From Clostridiales bacterium (GTDB lineage Bacteria > Bacillota > Clostridia > Lachnospirales > Lachnospiraceae): a stretch of 64,000 nucleotides of DNA. The notes beneath the pieces were generated by a model. The model searched no databases. It had not been told where the DNA came from and was given only the letters and a program-made list of their open reading frames with translations. The stretch covers positions 62,001 through 126,000 of the forward strand of contig JAHZHN010000004.1 in assembly GCA_019420275.1 (NCBI GenBank). The letters run 5' to 3'. Both the position numbers and the translations under genes were made by a program. Shown in pieces: positions 34,817-44,176 of this stretch; position 1 is the stretch's first letter; each line of letters begins with the position of its first letter.

Positions 34817-35734
34817 ATGAATGCCGTTGTATTAGAAAAAATTGTTGAGATGTTTATTATTATGATGGGAGGTGTCATTGCCTGTAAGACAGGACTGATT
34901 GATGAGAATACCACGAAAAAAATGTCGAATTTATTATTAATGCTGGTATCTCCGCTGCTGATTTTCCAATCGTATCAGATGGATTTTAATATAGAATTCT
35001 TTTATGGATTGCTGTGGACTTTACTGGCATCGATCATCGCATTTATCATCATGATTGTTTTGGCCAATATCATCTATAAAGGAGATGATCATCGTCTGTC
35101 AGTGGAAAAGATGAGTACCATCTACTCCAATTGCTCTTTTATTGGAATTCCGCTGGTAGATGGGATTTTGGGGGCAGAAGGCGTATTATATCTTACTGCT
35201 TATGTTACAGTATTTAATATTCTGGTATGGACCAATGGTGTTTGGATCATGGGCGGCGGAAGCGATTTGAAATCTGCATGGAAGAATCTTGTTTCTCCTG
35301 CCATTCTTGCGGTATTTATCGGTGTTTTTTGTTTTGTAATGCAGATTCACCTTCCGGAAATTGTGTCAGAACCAGTTGAGATGGTGGCAAATATGAATAC
35401 ACCTCTGGCCATGATTGTTGCAGGATCCAATCTTGCCCGGACTAATATTTTAAAGAGTTTGAAGAATGTAAGACTGTACTCTGTAAGTTTTGTAAGACTA
35501 CTGTTATTTCCGCTGCTTAGTGTTGCTTTCTTGTACGCGATGCATTTGGAATTTTATATTTCCTTTACGGTCTTTATCGCAACCGCATGTCCTGCAGGTG
35601 CAACAACAATTATGTTTGCGGAGAAATACGGAAGAGATGCCAGGTATGCATCGGAAATATTTACAGTTACCACGGTTTTGTCAGCAATTACGATCCCGAT
35701 GCTTTCAATGATGTCTGTTCAGCTGCTTGGATAA
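34817..35734 (+). CDS. AEC-family (auxin efflux carrier) transporter, copy 2
   Basis: 305 residues, the same length as and closely similar throughout to the preceding gene (YSNCSFIGIPLVDGILGAEG, NTPLAMIVAGSNLA, TACPAGATTIMFAEKYG), hence a tandem duplication. ATG 34817 aligns with the start of copy 1; the GGGAGG is 15 nt upstream, and a TTG at 34805 lies only 3 nt from it, so initiation may be weak. It has its own promoter-like TTGTGT-N18-TAAAAT (34747-34776). Confidence 0.9.
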   Translation: MNAVVLEKIVEMFIIMMGGVIACKTGLIDENTTKKMSNLLLMLVSPLLIFQSYQMDFNIEFFYGLLWTLLASIIAFIIMIVLANIIYKGDDHRLSVEKMSTIYSNCSFIGIPLVDGILGAEGVLYLTAYVTVFNILVWTNGVWIMGGGSDLKSAWKNLVSPAILAVFIGVFCFVMQIHLPEIVSEPVEMVANMNTPLAMIVAGSNLARTNILKSLKNVRLYSVSFVRLLLFPLLSVAFLYAMHLEFYISFTVFIATACPAGATTIMFAEKYGRDARYASEIFTVTTVLSAITIPMLSMMSVQLLG

Positions 35735-35744
35735 AAGAAAAAAC

Positions 35745-35826
35745 AAAACTCCTGATCAGGATGTATGTTTCTTCTGAAAATCAGATTTTTTCAGAGGATA
35801 TAGCATCTTAAGGTCAGGAGTTTTTT
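35745..35826 (+). terminator. Terminator after AEC copy 2, with long structured loop
   Basis: AAAACTCCTGA (35745-35755) pairs with TCAGGAGTTTT, followed by T to 35826. The 58-nt loop contains an internal CTGAAA/TTTCAG-type hairpin. Confidence 0.8.
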
Positions 35827-35873
35827 CTTATATAAGGATATGATAAAATGAGAAACAAGATGAGGAGGGAAAA

Positions 35874-36227
35874 ATGAACCAGGAAACGATCGATCAGGTA
35901 TTAAAATTCCGAGATGACAGAAACTGGAAACAGTTTCACAATCCGAAAGATTTGGCAATTTCCATCAGCCTGGAAGCTGCAGAACTGCTGGAAATATTTC
36001 AGTGGAGCGGCGGAGATGTATACTGCGAGGATAAGATGGAACAGATACGGGAAGAACTGGCGGATGTGTTAAATTACAGTATTTTGATGGCAGATGCCTG
36101 TGGACTGGATCTGGATGAGATTATAAGAGAAAAAGTAAAGAAAAATAACGAAAAATATCCGGTGGAAGAAGCATACGGAAGCAAACAAAAATATACGGAG
36201 TTGAAAAAAAATCATTTTAAGGGATAG
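35874..36227 (+). CDS. MazG-like nucleotide pyrophosphohydrolase
   Basis: 117 residues, all-alpha NTP pyrophosphohydrolase of the MazG/RS21-C6 (dCTPase-like) superfamily. Metal-binding acidic motifs are in SLEAAELLEIFQW and IREELADVLNYSI. It cleaves NTPs or dNTPs to monophosphates and removes abnormal nucleotides. AGGAGGG ribosome binding site. Confidence 0.92.
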   Translation: MNQETIDQVLKFRDDRNWKQFHNPKDLAISISLEAAELLEIFQWSGGDVYCEDKMEQIREELADVLNYSILMADACGLDLDEIIREKVKKNNEKYPVEEAYGSKQKYTELKKNHFKG

Positions 36228-36287
36228 ATTATATCTCAATCTAAATGCATAATGAAATCAGATGAAATGAATAGTAGGAGAAAGATT

Positions 36288-37121
36288 ATGCCAAAGATAA
36301 AAAATATCAAAAACTTACAAGCACCGGAATTAGACATTTATGCTCGTCTGTCAGAGGGGCAGCTGCTGCATTATTATGAGCCGGATACAGGAATTTTTAT
36401 CTGTGAAAGCCCCAAAGTAATCAAACTTGCGCTGGATGCAGGGTACGAGCCGCTTTCGATTTTGACAGAAGAAAAGGATGTGGATGGACAGGCAAAAGAA
36501 ATCATTGAGCGATGCGGTGATATTACAGTATACACTGGTAAATTCGAACTGCTTAAGAATCTTACAGGGTTTCCTTTGACAAGAGGAATGCTCTGCGCTA
36601 TGCGCCGTAAAGAAATGCCGGACATAGAAGAGATATGTGCAAATGGAGAAAGAATCGCAGTTTTGGAAAACGTTATGAATCCTACGAATATCGGTGCCAT
36701 TATTCGGTCTGCGGCCGCTTTGAACATTGATGCGGTACTTTTGACTGCAGGATGCAGTAATCCTCTTTACCGCCGTGCGGCGAGAGTCAGTATGGGAACT
36801 GTGTTTCAGATTCCGTGGACATTTTTTGATAAGAAACAATCCTGGCCGGAGTATGGAATGGAACTTTTAAGAAAAGAAGGATTCAAGACAGCAGCCATGG
36901 CGTTAAGTGATAATTCTATCAGCATTGATGACTGTAGATTAGCAGAGGAAAAGAAACTGGCGCTGATTCTTGGAACAGAGGGAGACGGACTTGCGGCAGA
37001 GACGATAGCAGACTGTGACTACACTGTAAAAATCCCTATGGCACATGGAGTTGATTCATTGAATGTAGCAGCGGCAAGTGCGGTAGCGTTTTGGGAGTTG
37101 GGAAAACATAAGACGGAATAG
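36288..37121 (+). CDS. TrmH/SpoU-family RNA 2'-O-methyltransferase
   Basis: 277 residues. N-terminal substrate-binding part (to about 110) and a C-terminal SPOUT domain with its three motifs: VLENVMNPTNIGAIIRSAAA, LALILGTEGDGL and IPMAHGVDSLNVAAASAVA. It methylates a ribose in tRNA or rRNA with SAM. ATG at 36288 is favoured by AGGAGAAAG; an ATG further upstream (36252) lacks a site. Confidence 0.93.
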   Translation: MPKIKNIKNLQAPELDIYARLSEGQLLHYYEPDTGIFICESPKVIKLALDAGYEPLSILTEEKDVDGQAKEIIERCGDITVYTGKFELLKNLTGFPLTRGMLCAMRRKEMPDIEEICANGERIAVLENVMNPTNIGAIIRSAAALNIDAVLLTAGCSNPLYRRAARVSMGTVFQIPWTFFDKKQSWPEYGMELLRKEGFKTAAMALSDNSISIDDCRLAEEKKLALILGTEGDGLAAETIADCDYTVKIPMAHGVDSLNVAAASAVAFWELGKHKTE

Positions 37122-37135
37122 AAGCAGGAGTAAGC

Positions 37136-37732
37136 ATGTTAGAAAGATTAAAAAGGCAATTAGAAATAAAAAAATCAAAATATGTATATCTGGGTATTAC
37201 AGAAGATGGGGAATCCAGATTTACGATTCCTGTTCCATGGGAACAAACGGCACACGCAATGAACATGCTGACGCCAGATGTTTATCTTTCTAAAAAAGAG
37301 GTATCGGATCCGAGGGTGGTGGAATATCTTGCGAATCATGAAAAAGTCAGGAGCTGCTATATTTTTACACCCTTAGAGGATTATGACTTTCTCTCAAATT
37401 TTACAGAGATAGAAGATTTAGAAATATATTGCGGAGATCATATTACATCATTAGATTTTATGCGGCATATGAAATCATGGATGATGCTGCATATAGAAAA
37501 TGCCAGACTGAAAAGCCTGGCAGAAGCATTTCCCCAAGACAGAGAAACGGAGTTATTTTTGCCAATGTGTCTGTCATTGCGGGCATGTGAAGTGAAAGAT
37601 TTGACCGAGGCCATTGCGTTTACACAGAAGAAAGTATTGGCAGAACTGATCATATGCCGTAAGAAATCACAGAGAGATGAACGAGAGCGATGGAAAGAAA
37701 TAAAAACAGCAATGTATCGGTATTATGAATGA
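37136..37732 (+). CDS. Hypothetical protein with leucine-rich-like segment
   Basis: 198 residues, no recognised family. The middle (about 75-150) has spaced leucines (FTEIEDLEIYCGDHITSLDF, LHIENARLKSL) suggestive of a short leucine-rich-repeat-like arrangement; the C-terminus is a basic amphipathic helix. It follows the methyltransferase by 14 nt with a GCAGGAG ribosome binding site, so they form an operon. Confidence 0.75.
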   Translation: MLERLKRQLEIKKSKYVYLGITEDGESRFTIPVPWEQTAHAMNMLTPDVYLSKKEVSDPRVVEYLANHEKVRSCYIFTPLEDYDFLSNFTEIEDLEIYCGDHITSLDFMRHMKSWMMLHIENARLKSLAEAFPQDRETELFLPMCLSLRACEVKDLTEAIAFTQKKVLAELIICRKKSQRDERERWKEIKTAMYRYYE

Positions 37733-37823
37733 AAGGAAAAGCAAAAGGATGGAAAATATTTACTATAAAAATGTTTCTTCCATCGTGTTATAATGGAATA
37801 CACAAATAGCATATTTTGATAAT

Positions 37824-37861
37824 AAAAGAAGCAGGAATTTATAAAAATTCCTGCTTCTTTT
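37824..37861 (+). terminator. Strong terminator before the sgc-like locus
   Basis: Perfect 17-bp stem AAAAGAAGCAGGAATTT/AAATTCCTGCTTCTTTT with an ATAA loop. The rest of the 268-nt gap holds a TATAAT (37932-37937) with no clear -35. Confidence 0.93.
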
Positions 37862-37999
37862 ATTATAGGAATACTCTGATAATTAGTTGATGATATTATG
37901 TCGGGAAATACCCAAAATTGTAAAAGAAAGTTATAATTTATGACCGTTACGGAGTCAATGATATGTATGTTAGGATGAAAGCACAAGGAGGGAACAGAT

Positions 38000-40045
38000 A
38001 TGAAAAGCAGCGCAAGATTACTTCGCATTTTACAGTTCCTGCTTATGAAAAAGCAGACAAATTATAAAGAGATAGAAGAATGTCTCTCTTTATCACAGAG
38101 GGTAGTTCGATATGAAATAGATAATATAAACGATCTGCTTTTATTTCTGAATTATCCTCAAATTGAAAAGGGATCAAAGGGAAGTTTGGCATTGGAAACA
38201 AAAGATGAAAAAACTATAATTCGAAAAATAGCTCAAATTGCAAAACCGTCAGCAGAAGAAAGAAAAGAATATCTGATGTATAAGTTATTGATCGAAAATA
38301 GATTAACGATTCAGCATGAAATGAAAGAGTTCGATGTATCCAGAAATACACTTCGCAGAGATTTAAGAGAAATACGCGATGAACTTATATCAGAAAAGAT
38401 CCATATGAAAGACTACACGTTGAATGAACCAGAAGAGGGAGGAATCCGACAATATCTTTTAAAACGCTACTTTAAAGAATATTTGATTTTGTTTGAAAAG
38501 GGGAACTGTGATGAGCATTGTTCCTTGGTACAACAGTATATCAAACAGGATTTTAAAGAAATAGATGTATCGCAAGTGCTTGTATTTACAGAATATATTA
38601 ATCGTGTAAAAGAATTAAGTAATAATGATTATCTGATTTCATGTATTTTAATTGCTTATCAGAGAATAAAGCGGCAGCATCATATAAAACGTGAAAATCT
38701 GGATTTTCTGATAAATACATCAGAATTTGAATTAATTCAGAGGAATATAGGTGTTTTAGAAGCATGCTTTTCGCTGCATTTTTCAAATGATGAGTGTGGT
38801 TCTTTGTGTGATTGTGTGTTGGGATTTACAGAAAATACGTATGACGCATATATGGATTCAGATTTATATGACAATCTTACGCAGCCATTAAATTATGTGA
38901 GGAAGTTTATAAAAAATGTGGGTAAAGAAATTTACTATGATTTGACTGAGGATTCAAAACTCTTAGAAGGACTCACGTACCACTTCAGGTCACTGATTTA
39001 CCGAGTTAAGAATGGAATTGTAAGTGAAGATGTTCTTTACTTTGAAGCAGCAGAGCGATATCCCGAATTATATAAAGTAATTGAATCACAGTTAAAGGAA
39101 TTTGAAGAACTGTTGGATACAAAAGTTTCCAAGGAAGAAATTTCTCTGTTTGTCATACATTTTTTAGGCGCAATTCGGAGGAATGAGAGCCAGCATATGA
39201 AGAGAAAGAAAATAGTGCTTTTGTGTGGCAATGGTTATGGAACTTCTACAGTTTTACAGCATCTGATGGAGTCGAATTATTATGTAGATGTGGTTGACAC
39301 CATTTCTTATTATCAGGTGAAAAGTTATAATTTTGAAAAAATTGATTTGTTGGTTACAACCATAGAGATTAGTTTTGAATTAAGTGAGCAGCTATCAGTT
39401 CCGGTAATTATGGTTTCACCCTTTCTTACACTGCAGGATGATGAGGAACTTAAAATTTTTGGGATTCAAAGGAAAACAAAAAAGAGCGATCCGCCGATGC
39501 AGATGATGATGGCATTAATTAATAAATATGCAGTCATAACAGATCAAAGGCGTTTGGAGGAAGGACTGCAGCAATTATTCCATGAGCAAAATAAGGATAA
39601 AAAGCATAGCTTATTCCACTATATAAAGGAAAAAAATATTACAGTAATGGATACAGTATCTTCGTGGGAAAAGTCTTTGTGGATTTGCAGTAATCACTTA
39701 ATTCAGGAAGGTGCTATCAGAGAAGAATACATGAAAGAGATTTTTAATACAATTGAAAATTTTGGAGCATATTTTGTTTTACGAAATCAGGTTGCTATGC
39801 CGCATGGACAGCCTGGACGCAATGTGCTGAAAGATGCAATGCAGATTTTGTATATACGAAGCGGGGTGCAGTATCCTGGGCAAAAAAAGATAAAACTAAT
39901 TTTTCTAATTGCAGCTAATGAAAAAACTACACTTTTAAATACAGTGATGAAAGTAGATGAAGTTGTTCAAAATTCTAATCTATATAAGGAAATTGAGTCA
40001 CATATTGAAAATGGGACATTACTTTCTTATTTTCGATGTTTATAA
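38000..40045 (+). CDS. PRD-containing transcriptional activator with EIIB and EIIA domains
   Basis: 681 residues, MtlR/LicR-like. Two N-terminal HTH units (about 5-60 and 85-135), PRD regions (about 180-390), an EIIB-Gat-like domain (KKIVLLCGNGYGTST, phospho-Cys about 408) and a C-terminal EIIA domain (phospho-His about 601 in VAMPHGQPG). PTS-dependent phosphorylation of these sites would report sugar flux and HPr state. It heads the sgc-like operon, 17 nt before the EIIA gene, so it presumably activates it. Confidence 0.93.
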   Translation: MKSSARLLRILQFLLMKKQTNYKEIEECLSLSQRVVRYEIDNINDLLLFLNYPQIEKGSKGSLALETKDEKTIIRKIAQIAKPSAEERKEYLMYKLLIENRLTIQHEMKEFDVSRNTLRRDLREIRDELISEKIHMKDYTLNEPEEGGIRQYLLKRYFKEYLILFEKGNCDEHCSLVQQYIKQDFKEIDVSQVLVFTEYINRVKELSNNDYLISCILIAYQRIKRQHHIKRENLDFLINTSEFELIQRNIGVLEACFSLHFSNDECGSLCDCVLGFTENTYDAYMDSDLYDNLTQPLNYVRKFIKNVGKEIYYDLTEDSKLLEGLTYHFRSLIYRVKNGIVSEDVLYFEAAERYPELYKVIESQLKEFEELLDTKVSKEEISLFVIHFLGAIRRNESQHMKRKKIVLLCGNGYGTSTVLQHLMESNYYVDVVDTISYYQVKSYNFEKIDLLVTTIEISFELSEQLSVPVIMVSPFLTLQDDEELKIFGIQRKTKKSDPPMQMMMALINKYAVITDQRRLEEGLQQLFHEQNKDKKHSLFHYIKEKNITVMDTVSSWEKSLWICSNHLIQEGAIREEYMKEIFNTIENFGAYFVLRNQVAMPHGQPGRNVLKDAMQILYIRSGVQYPGQKKIKLIFLIAANEKTTLLNTVMKVDEVVQNSNLYKEIESHIENGTLLSYFRCL

Positions 40046-40062
40046 ATTAAGGAGGAAAAAGG

Positions 40063-40515
40063 ATGAAAGTTGAAAAAGATTTGGTATTTTACGACTTGGA
40101 TTGTAAAGATCGGAATGAATGTATCGAGGTGATCTCCAAAAAATTAATAGAAAAAAAGTATGTAACGGAAGAGTATCCTTTAAAAATTAAGGAGAGGGAA
40201 GAAAAATACCCTACAGGGTTAAAACTAAAAAATGGAAATATTTCTATTATGCACACAGATACCCAGTATTCATTATACGATACAATCTATTTCGCAAGAT
40301 TGAAACGCCCTGTAGTTTTCAAAAATGCTGAAGATTTCAGTAATTTGAATGTCCATCTTATTATAGGACTTGTATTTCAAAATGGGAAAAAGCACATGGA
40401 GATTCTCAAAAAAATAGCAGAGTTGTTGCAAAATGAGAAAATGATAACTGATCTGTTGACATGTGAAAGTAAACAACAAATTTATGAAAAGATAACAGAT
40501 TATTTTGATGAGTAA
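40063..40515 (+). CDS. PTS EIIA component, fructose/galactitol type (SgcA-like)
   Basis: 150 residues. Phosphoacceptor H64 in ISIMHTD, preceded by the family signature REEKYPTGL. It relays phosphate from HPr to the EIIB encoded at 41.7 kb. AAGGAGG ribosome binding site. Its separation from EIIB/EIIC by an M42 peptidase gene is an sgc-like feature. Confidence 0.92.
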   Translation: MKVEKDLVFYDLDCKDRNECIEVISKKLIEKKYVTEEYPLKIKEREEKYPTGLKLKNGNISIMHTDTQYSLYDTIYFARLKRPVVFKNAEDFSNLNVHLIIGLVFQNGKKHMEILKKIAELLQNEKMITDLLTCESKQQIYEKITDYFDE

Positions 40516-40527
40516 AAAGGAGAGAAT

Positions 40528-41637
40528 ATGGAGACATTAAAAAAATTAGTGAGAGAAATAAGCAGCCTGCCAGGAAATGTAGGATACGAAGACGAAGTCA
40601 TGCGATACATATGCCGTCATTTGGAAAGATATAAGGAAAATATTACGATAGATTCTATTGGAAATGTCTGTGTTCATATAAGTAGTGACAGTAAAGAGAG
40701 TTTTCAGAAGGTGATGCTTTTTGCTCATATGGATGAAGTTGGGATGATGATAAAACACATTACGAAAGAAGGGTTTTTAAGAATGGAAAAATTAGGATCC
40801 ATTAATCCCAATATCGTTCATGGACAGAGAGTAGATTTGTTGGGAGAAAAAGGCACTGTGGAAGGTGTAATTGGAGTTAGACCACATCATCTTCTGCGTC
40901 AGGAGGATAAATACCATATATATCCCATGGAAGAACTTTATATTGATATAGGCGCTGAGAACCAGGAGGAGGTCAATGATATGGGGATTATGCCTGGAAC
41001 ACCAGTAGTAATGAAAAGCCATTTTATTGATATGGGTATGTGTGTTTCAAATAAGGCTATGGATGATAGAGCATTGGTGGCAGTTCTATTGTATCTTTGT
41101 GATCATTTAGATAGGAACCTGTTGAATTGTGATTTGTATGTTGTATTTAGTGTGCAGGAAGAATTTAATACTAGAGGGCTGCTTCCAATGATGAAATCTA
41201 TTCAGCCTGATATTGCAATCGGTTTAGATGTTACTCCTGCTACAGATACTCCTGATACCCAAAATGACAATAATGTTGCTCTTGGAAAAGGACCAGCTCT
41301 TACCTATATGAATCATCACAGTCGAGGTACTTTGGCAGGACTGGTGCCAAATAAACGATTTCTGAAATATCTTGAGAAACTGGCGGGTGAACAGGACGTA
41401 TCTGTTCAGCATGAAGTGTCAACAGGAATACTGACAGAAACGGCGTATATTATTTTTGAAAAAAATAACTTGGCTGTAGCCAATATATCAGTACCGACAA
41501 GATATACACATACACCAATTGAAACACTGCATATGAAAGATTTGATGGGAGTGTATAAGATTTTAGAAACATTCTTATATGATTTTCATTCAGATATGCA
41601 TTTTGGAAAACAATATACTGAATGGGGAGATAGCTGA
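40528..41637 (+). CDS. M42-family metallo-aminopeptidase-like protein (SgcX-like)
   Basis: 369 residues. Two-metal peptidase motifs: FAHMDEVG (H67, D69), KAMDDRAL, VQEEFNTRG (catalytic and metal Glu), GLDVTPATDTP, and His in RYTHTP near the C-terminus; all expected ligands appear present. M42 enzymes are cytosolic aminopeptidases or deblocking enzymes. In this PTS operon it matches the position of SgcX, whose function is not established. A role in cleaving an amide in the imported compound is speculation. Confidence 0.9.
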   Translation: METLKKLVREISSLPGNVGYEDEVMRYICRHLERYKENITIDSIGNVCVHISSDSKESFQKVMLFAHMDEVGMMIKHITKEGFLRMEKLGSINPNIVHGQRVDLLGEKGTVEGVIGVRPHHLLRQEDKYHIYPMEELYIDIGAENQEEVNDMGIMPGTPVVMKSHFIDMGMCVSNKAMDDRALVAVLLYLCDHLDRNLLNCDLYVVFSVQEEFNTRGLLPMMKSIQPDIAIGLDVTPATDTPDTQNDNNVALGKGPALTYMNHHSRGTLAGLVPNKRFLKYLEKLAGEQDVSVQHEVSTGILTETAYIIFEKNNLAVANISVPTRYTHTPIETLHMKDLMGVYKILETFLYDFHSDMHFGKQYTEWGDS

Positions 41638-41696
41638 GAGCATTTTATCTACTTAAAGTTCTATGAGTGATATTAAAAGAGAAAGGAGGGATGATA

Positions 41697-41978
41697 ATGA
41701 AACGAATTATTATAGCATGTGGAACTGGAATGGCAACCTCAACAATGATTTCCGAACGTGTGAAAAAAATTTTGGAGGCTAACGATATTCCGTTTCAGAT
41801 CGTTCAGTGCCAGTTAAGTGAAATCGAAATGAATCAAAAAAATGCTGATTTAATTGTTACATCAATGAAAGTAGATGGTTCATACGATGTTCCAGTAGTT
41901 GTAGGAACACCATTTTTGATTGGTATTAATGAGGAAGCTACGAGACAAAAAATCTTGGATGTTTTAAAAGACGAATGA
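41697..41978 (+). CDS. PTS EIIB component, galactitol type (SgcB-like)
   Basis: 93 residues. Phospho-Cys in IIIACGTGMATSTM near the N-terminus. ATG at 41697 chosen because AAAGGAGGG is 7 nt upstream, while an earlier in-frame ATG (41691) touches the site. Partner of the EIIA (40063) and EIIC (41998). Confidence 0.93.
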   Translation: MKRIIIACGTGMATSTMISERVKKILEANDIPFQIVQCQLSEIEMNQKNADLIVTSMKVDGSYDVPVVVGTPFLIGINEEATRQKILDVLKDE

Positions 41979-41997
41979 AGGAGAGAGGTGAGGTAAT

Positions 41998-43314
41998 ATG
42001 AAGGAGATTATTGATTATATCCTGTCACTTGGATCGACCGTATTTGTTCCTATTGTGTTAATTATAATCGGATTGATTTTTGGATTAAAAATCCTGCAGG
42101 CAATTAAGGCCGGAGTTACAGTTGGGGTTGGTTTAATCGGACTGAATCTGGCGACGGGAATCATATCAGATCAATTGACGCCAGCAGTGAACAATATGGT
42201 AGAGAACTTTGGACTTAATTTAACTGTTTTAGATTTGGGTTCCGGTACAGCTGCAGGAGTTGCGTTTTCTACTTTGGTTGGAACTATGATTATACCAGCA
42301 GTATTTCTTCTAAATGTAATTTTACTGGTAATTGGAGCTACAAAAACAATGAATATTGATATTTTTAATTATTCACATTATGCGCTAACTGGCAGTATTG
42401 TTCATTTGCTGACAGGAAATATTGTGATTGGGATGGGTGCAGCCTTGATTCAGGCAGCATGGTCGCTTTTATCTGCGGATTATACAGCAAAGAGGGTTCA
42501 GAATGAATTGGGAATCGAAGGAGTTTCTATACCTCAGGGGTATGCTTCAAGCAGTGTTTTGCTTTTTGCAATATTAGAAAAAATTTATAATAAATTTCCG
42601 CGATTAAGAGACAGCAAAATGGATATTTCATGGCTTCAAAGTAAAATCGGAATGATAGGAGATCCGGTCATTATTGGAATTATACTTGGCATTATACTGG
42701 GATTACTGGCAGGATATGATTTCACTTCTTTATCAACATTGGTCATGAATGTATGTGGAATTATGATTCTATTTCCAAGAATGATTAAGATTATTGTAGA
42801 GGGATTAATGCCACTGTCAGAAGCAGCCAAGGGATTTTTTAATAAATACTTTAAAGGAAAAGAAGTGTATATCGGATTGGATTCTGCAATTACTCTAGGA
42901 CATCCTACAACAATGGTAATTGGAACATTATTAATTATTATCACTGTTATACTTGCAGTTGTTTTACCTGGAAACAAGGTGCTTCCTTTAGCGGATCTGG
43001 CATTTGCTTCGTTCTTTATCTGCATGGCATCAATTATACACAGAGGTAATATGTTAAAAACACTGATTAGCGGAATTATTAATATGATTGGTATATTGTA
43101 TATTGCTACGTGGTTTGCCCCATCTTTTACAAAGCTGGCGGCGGAAGGAGGATTTGCAAAAGACGGTCAAAGTGTTTCCGCGTTGTATATTGGGAATGTC
43201 TTTGATTTTATTATCACGAATATTGCCAAGTTTGGTGTGATTGGAATCATTATCTTAATATTAATTACAATTGGCGGTGTTATATTTGTGAAGCAGAAAC
43301 CAATAGAAAATTAA
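41998..43314 (+). CDS. PTS EIIC component, galactitol type (SgcC-like)
   Basis: 438 residues, about ten to twelve hydrophobic segments. GatC-family features include NLTVLDLGSGTAAGVAFST, NIDIFNYSHYALTG and YIGLDSAITLGHPTTMVIG. The membrane permease of the sgc-like PTS. AGGAGAGAGG upstream. Substrate unknown. Confidence 0.93.
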   Translation: MKEIIDYILSLGSTVFVPIVLIIIGLIFGLKILQAIKAGVTVGVGLIGLNLATGIISDQLTPAVNNMVENFGLNLTVLDLGSGTAAGVAFSTLVGTMIIPAVFLLNVILLVIGATKTMNIDIFNYSHYALTGSIVHLLTGNIVIGMGAALIQAAWSLLSADYTAKRVQNELGIEGVSIPQGYASSSVLLFAILEKIYNKFPRLRDSKMDISWLQSKIGMIGDPVIIGIILGIILGLLAGYDFTSLSTLVMNVCGIMILFPRMIKIIVEGLMPLSEAAKGFFNKYFKGKEVYIGLDSAITLGHPTTMVIGTLLIIITVILAVVLPGNKVLPLADLAFASFFICMASIIHRGNMLKTLISGIINMIGILYIATWFAPSFTKLAAEGGFAKDGQSVSALYIGNVFDFIITNIAKFGVIGIIILILITIGGVIFVKQKPIEN

Positions 43315-43366
43315 GCAAACTACATAGGAAAAATTTATAGAAATATAGCATAAGGAGGAAAATAAA

Positions 43367-44176
43367 ATGGAATGGTTGAAAGAAACATTTGGAGTTGAGA
43401 AGCCGATTATTGCAATGTGTCATTTTGACGCTCTCCCGGGTGATCCATATTATGATGATGAATTAGGAATGGATCAGGTTGTTGAACATGCCAAGGAAGA
43501 TTTGATAGCTTTGCAGGAAGGTGGTGTTGATGCAGTTATGTTTTCCAATGAATTCTCACTTCCATATTTGACAAAAGTGAAAACAGAAACGGTTGCTGCC
43601 ATGGCAAGGATTATTGGAGAAATAAAACCGCTTATTAAGGTGCCATTTGGTGTAAATGTTTTGTGGGATCCTAAAAAATCACTAGATCTTGCCAAGGCGG
43701 TAGATGCAAAATTCGTAAGAGAGATTTTTACTGGTGTGTATGGATCAGATTTCGGATTATGGAATACGAATGTAGGAGAAACGGTACGTCATCAGCAGGC
43801 AATCAAAGCCCAAAATGTCAAATTACTGTTTAATATTGTGCCGGAAGCAGCAAGTTATCTGGGAGACAGAGATATTGTTAGTATTGCTAAATCAACTGTA
43901 TTTAACAATCGTCCGGATGCTTTGTGCGTTTCTGGTTTGACTGCAGGAAGTGAGACAGATTCTACTGTATTGAAAAAAGTTAAAGACAGTGTACCGTCAA
44001 CAGTTGTATTTGCCAATACAGGCGTTCGTCTGGAAAATGTAGAACAGCAATTGAGCATTGCGGATGGAGCTGTCGTCGGAACGACATTTAAAAAGGATGG
44101 CGTATTTGAAAATCATGTGGATATAGAACGAGTAAAAGAATTTATGAAAAAAGTGAAAGGAATTCGAGCAAATTAA
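43367..44176 (+). CDS. BtpA/SgcQ-family protein
   Basis: 269 residues, TIM-barrel-like BtpA family (PIIAMCHFDALPGDPYYDD, VDAVMFSNEFSLPYL, PFGVNVLWDP, VREIFTGVYGSDFG, LCVSGLTAGSETD). Family members lie in sugar operons including E. coli sgc, but no reaction is firmly assigned. AAGGAGG ribosome binding site. Its TAA overlaps the proposed AUU start of the next gene. Confidence 0.92.
   Translation: MEWLKETFGVEKPIIAMCHFDALPGDPYYDDELGMDQVVEHAKEDLIALQEGGVDAVMFSNEFSLPYLTKVKTETVAAMARIIGEIKPLIKVPFGVNVLWDPKKSLDLAKAVDAKFVREIFTGVYGSDFGLWNTNVGETVRHQQAIKAQNVKLLFNIVPEAASYLGDRDIVSIAKSTVFNNRPDALCVSGLTAGSETDSTVLKKVKDSVPSTVVFANTGVRLENVEQQLSIADGAVVGTTFKKDGVFENHVDIERVKEFMKKVKGIRAN

Noticed and set aside
40528..41637. 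Endoglucanase annotation for the M42 protein
   Set aside because: Some SgcX/FrvX relatives carry that name, but the sequence shows only M42 metallopeptidase motifs and no glycosidase signature.
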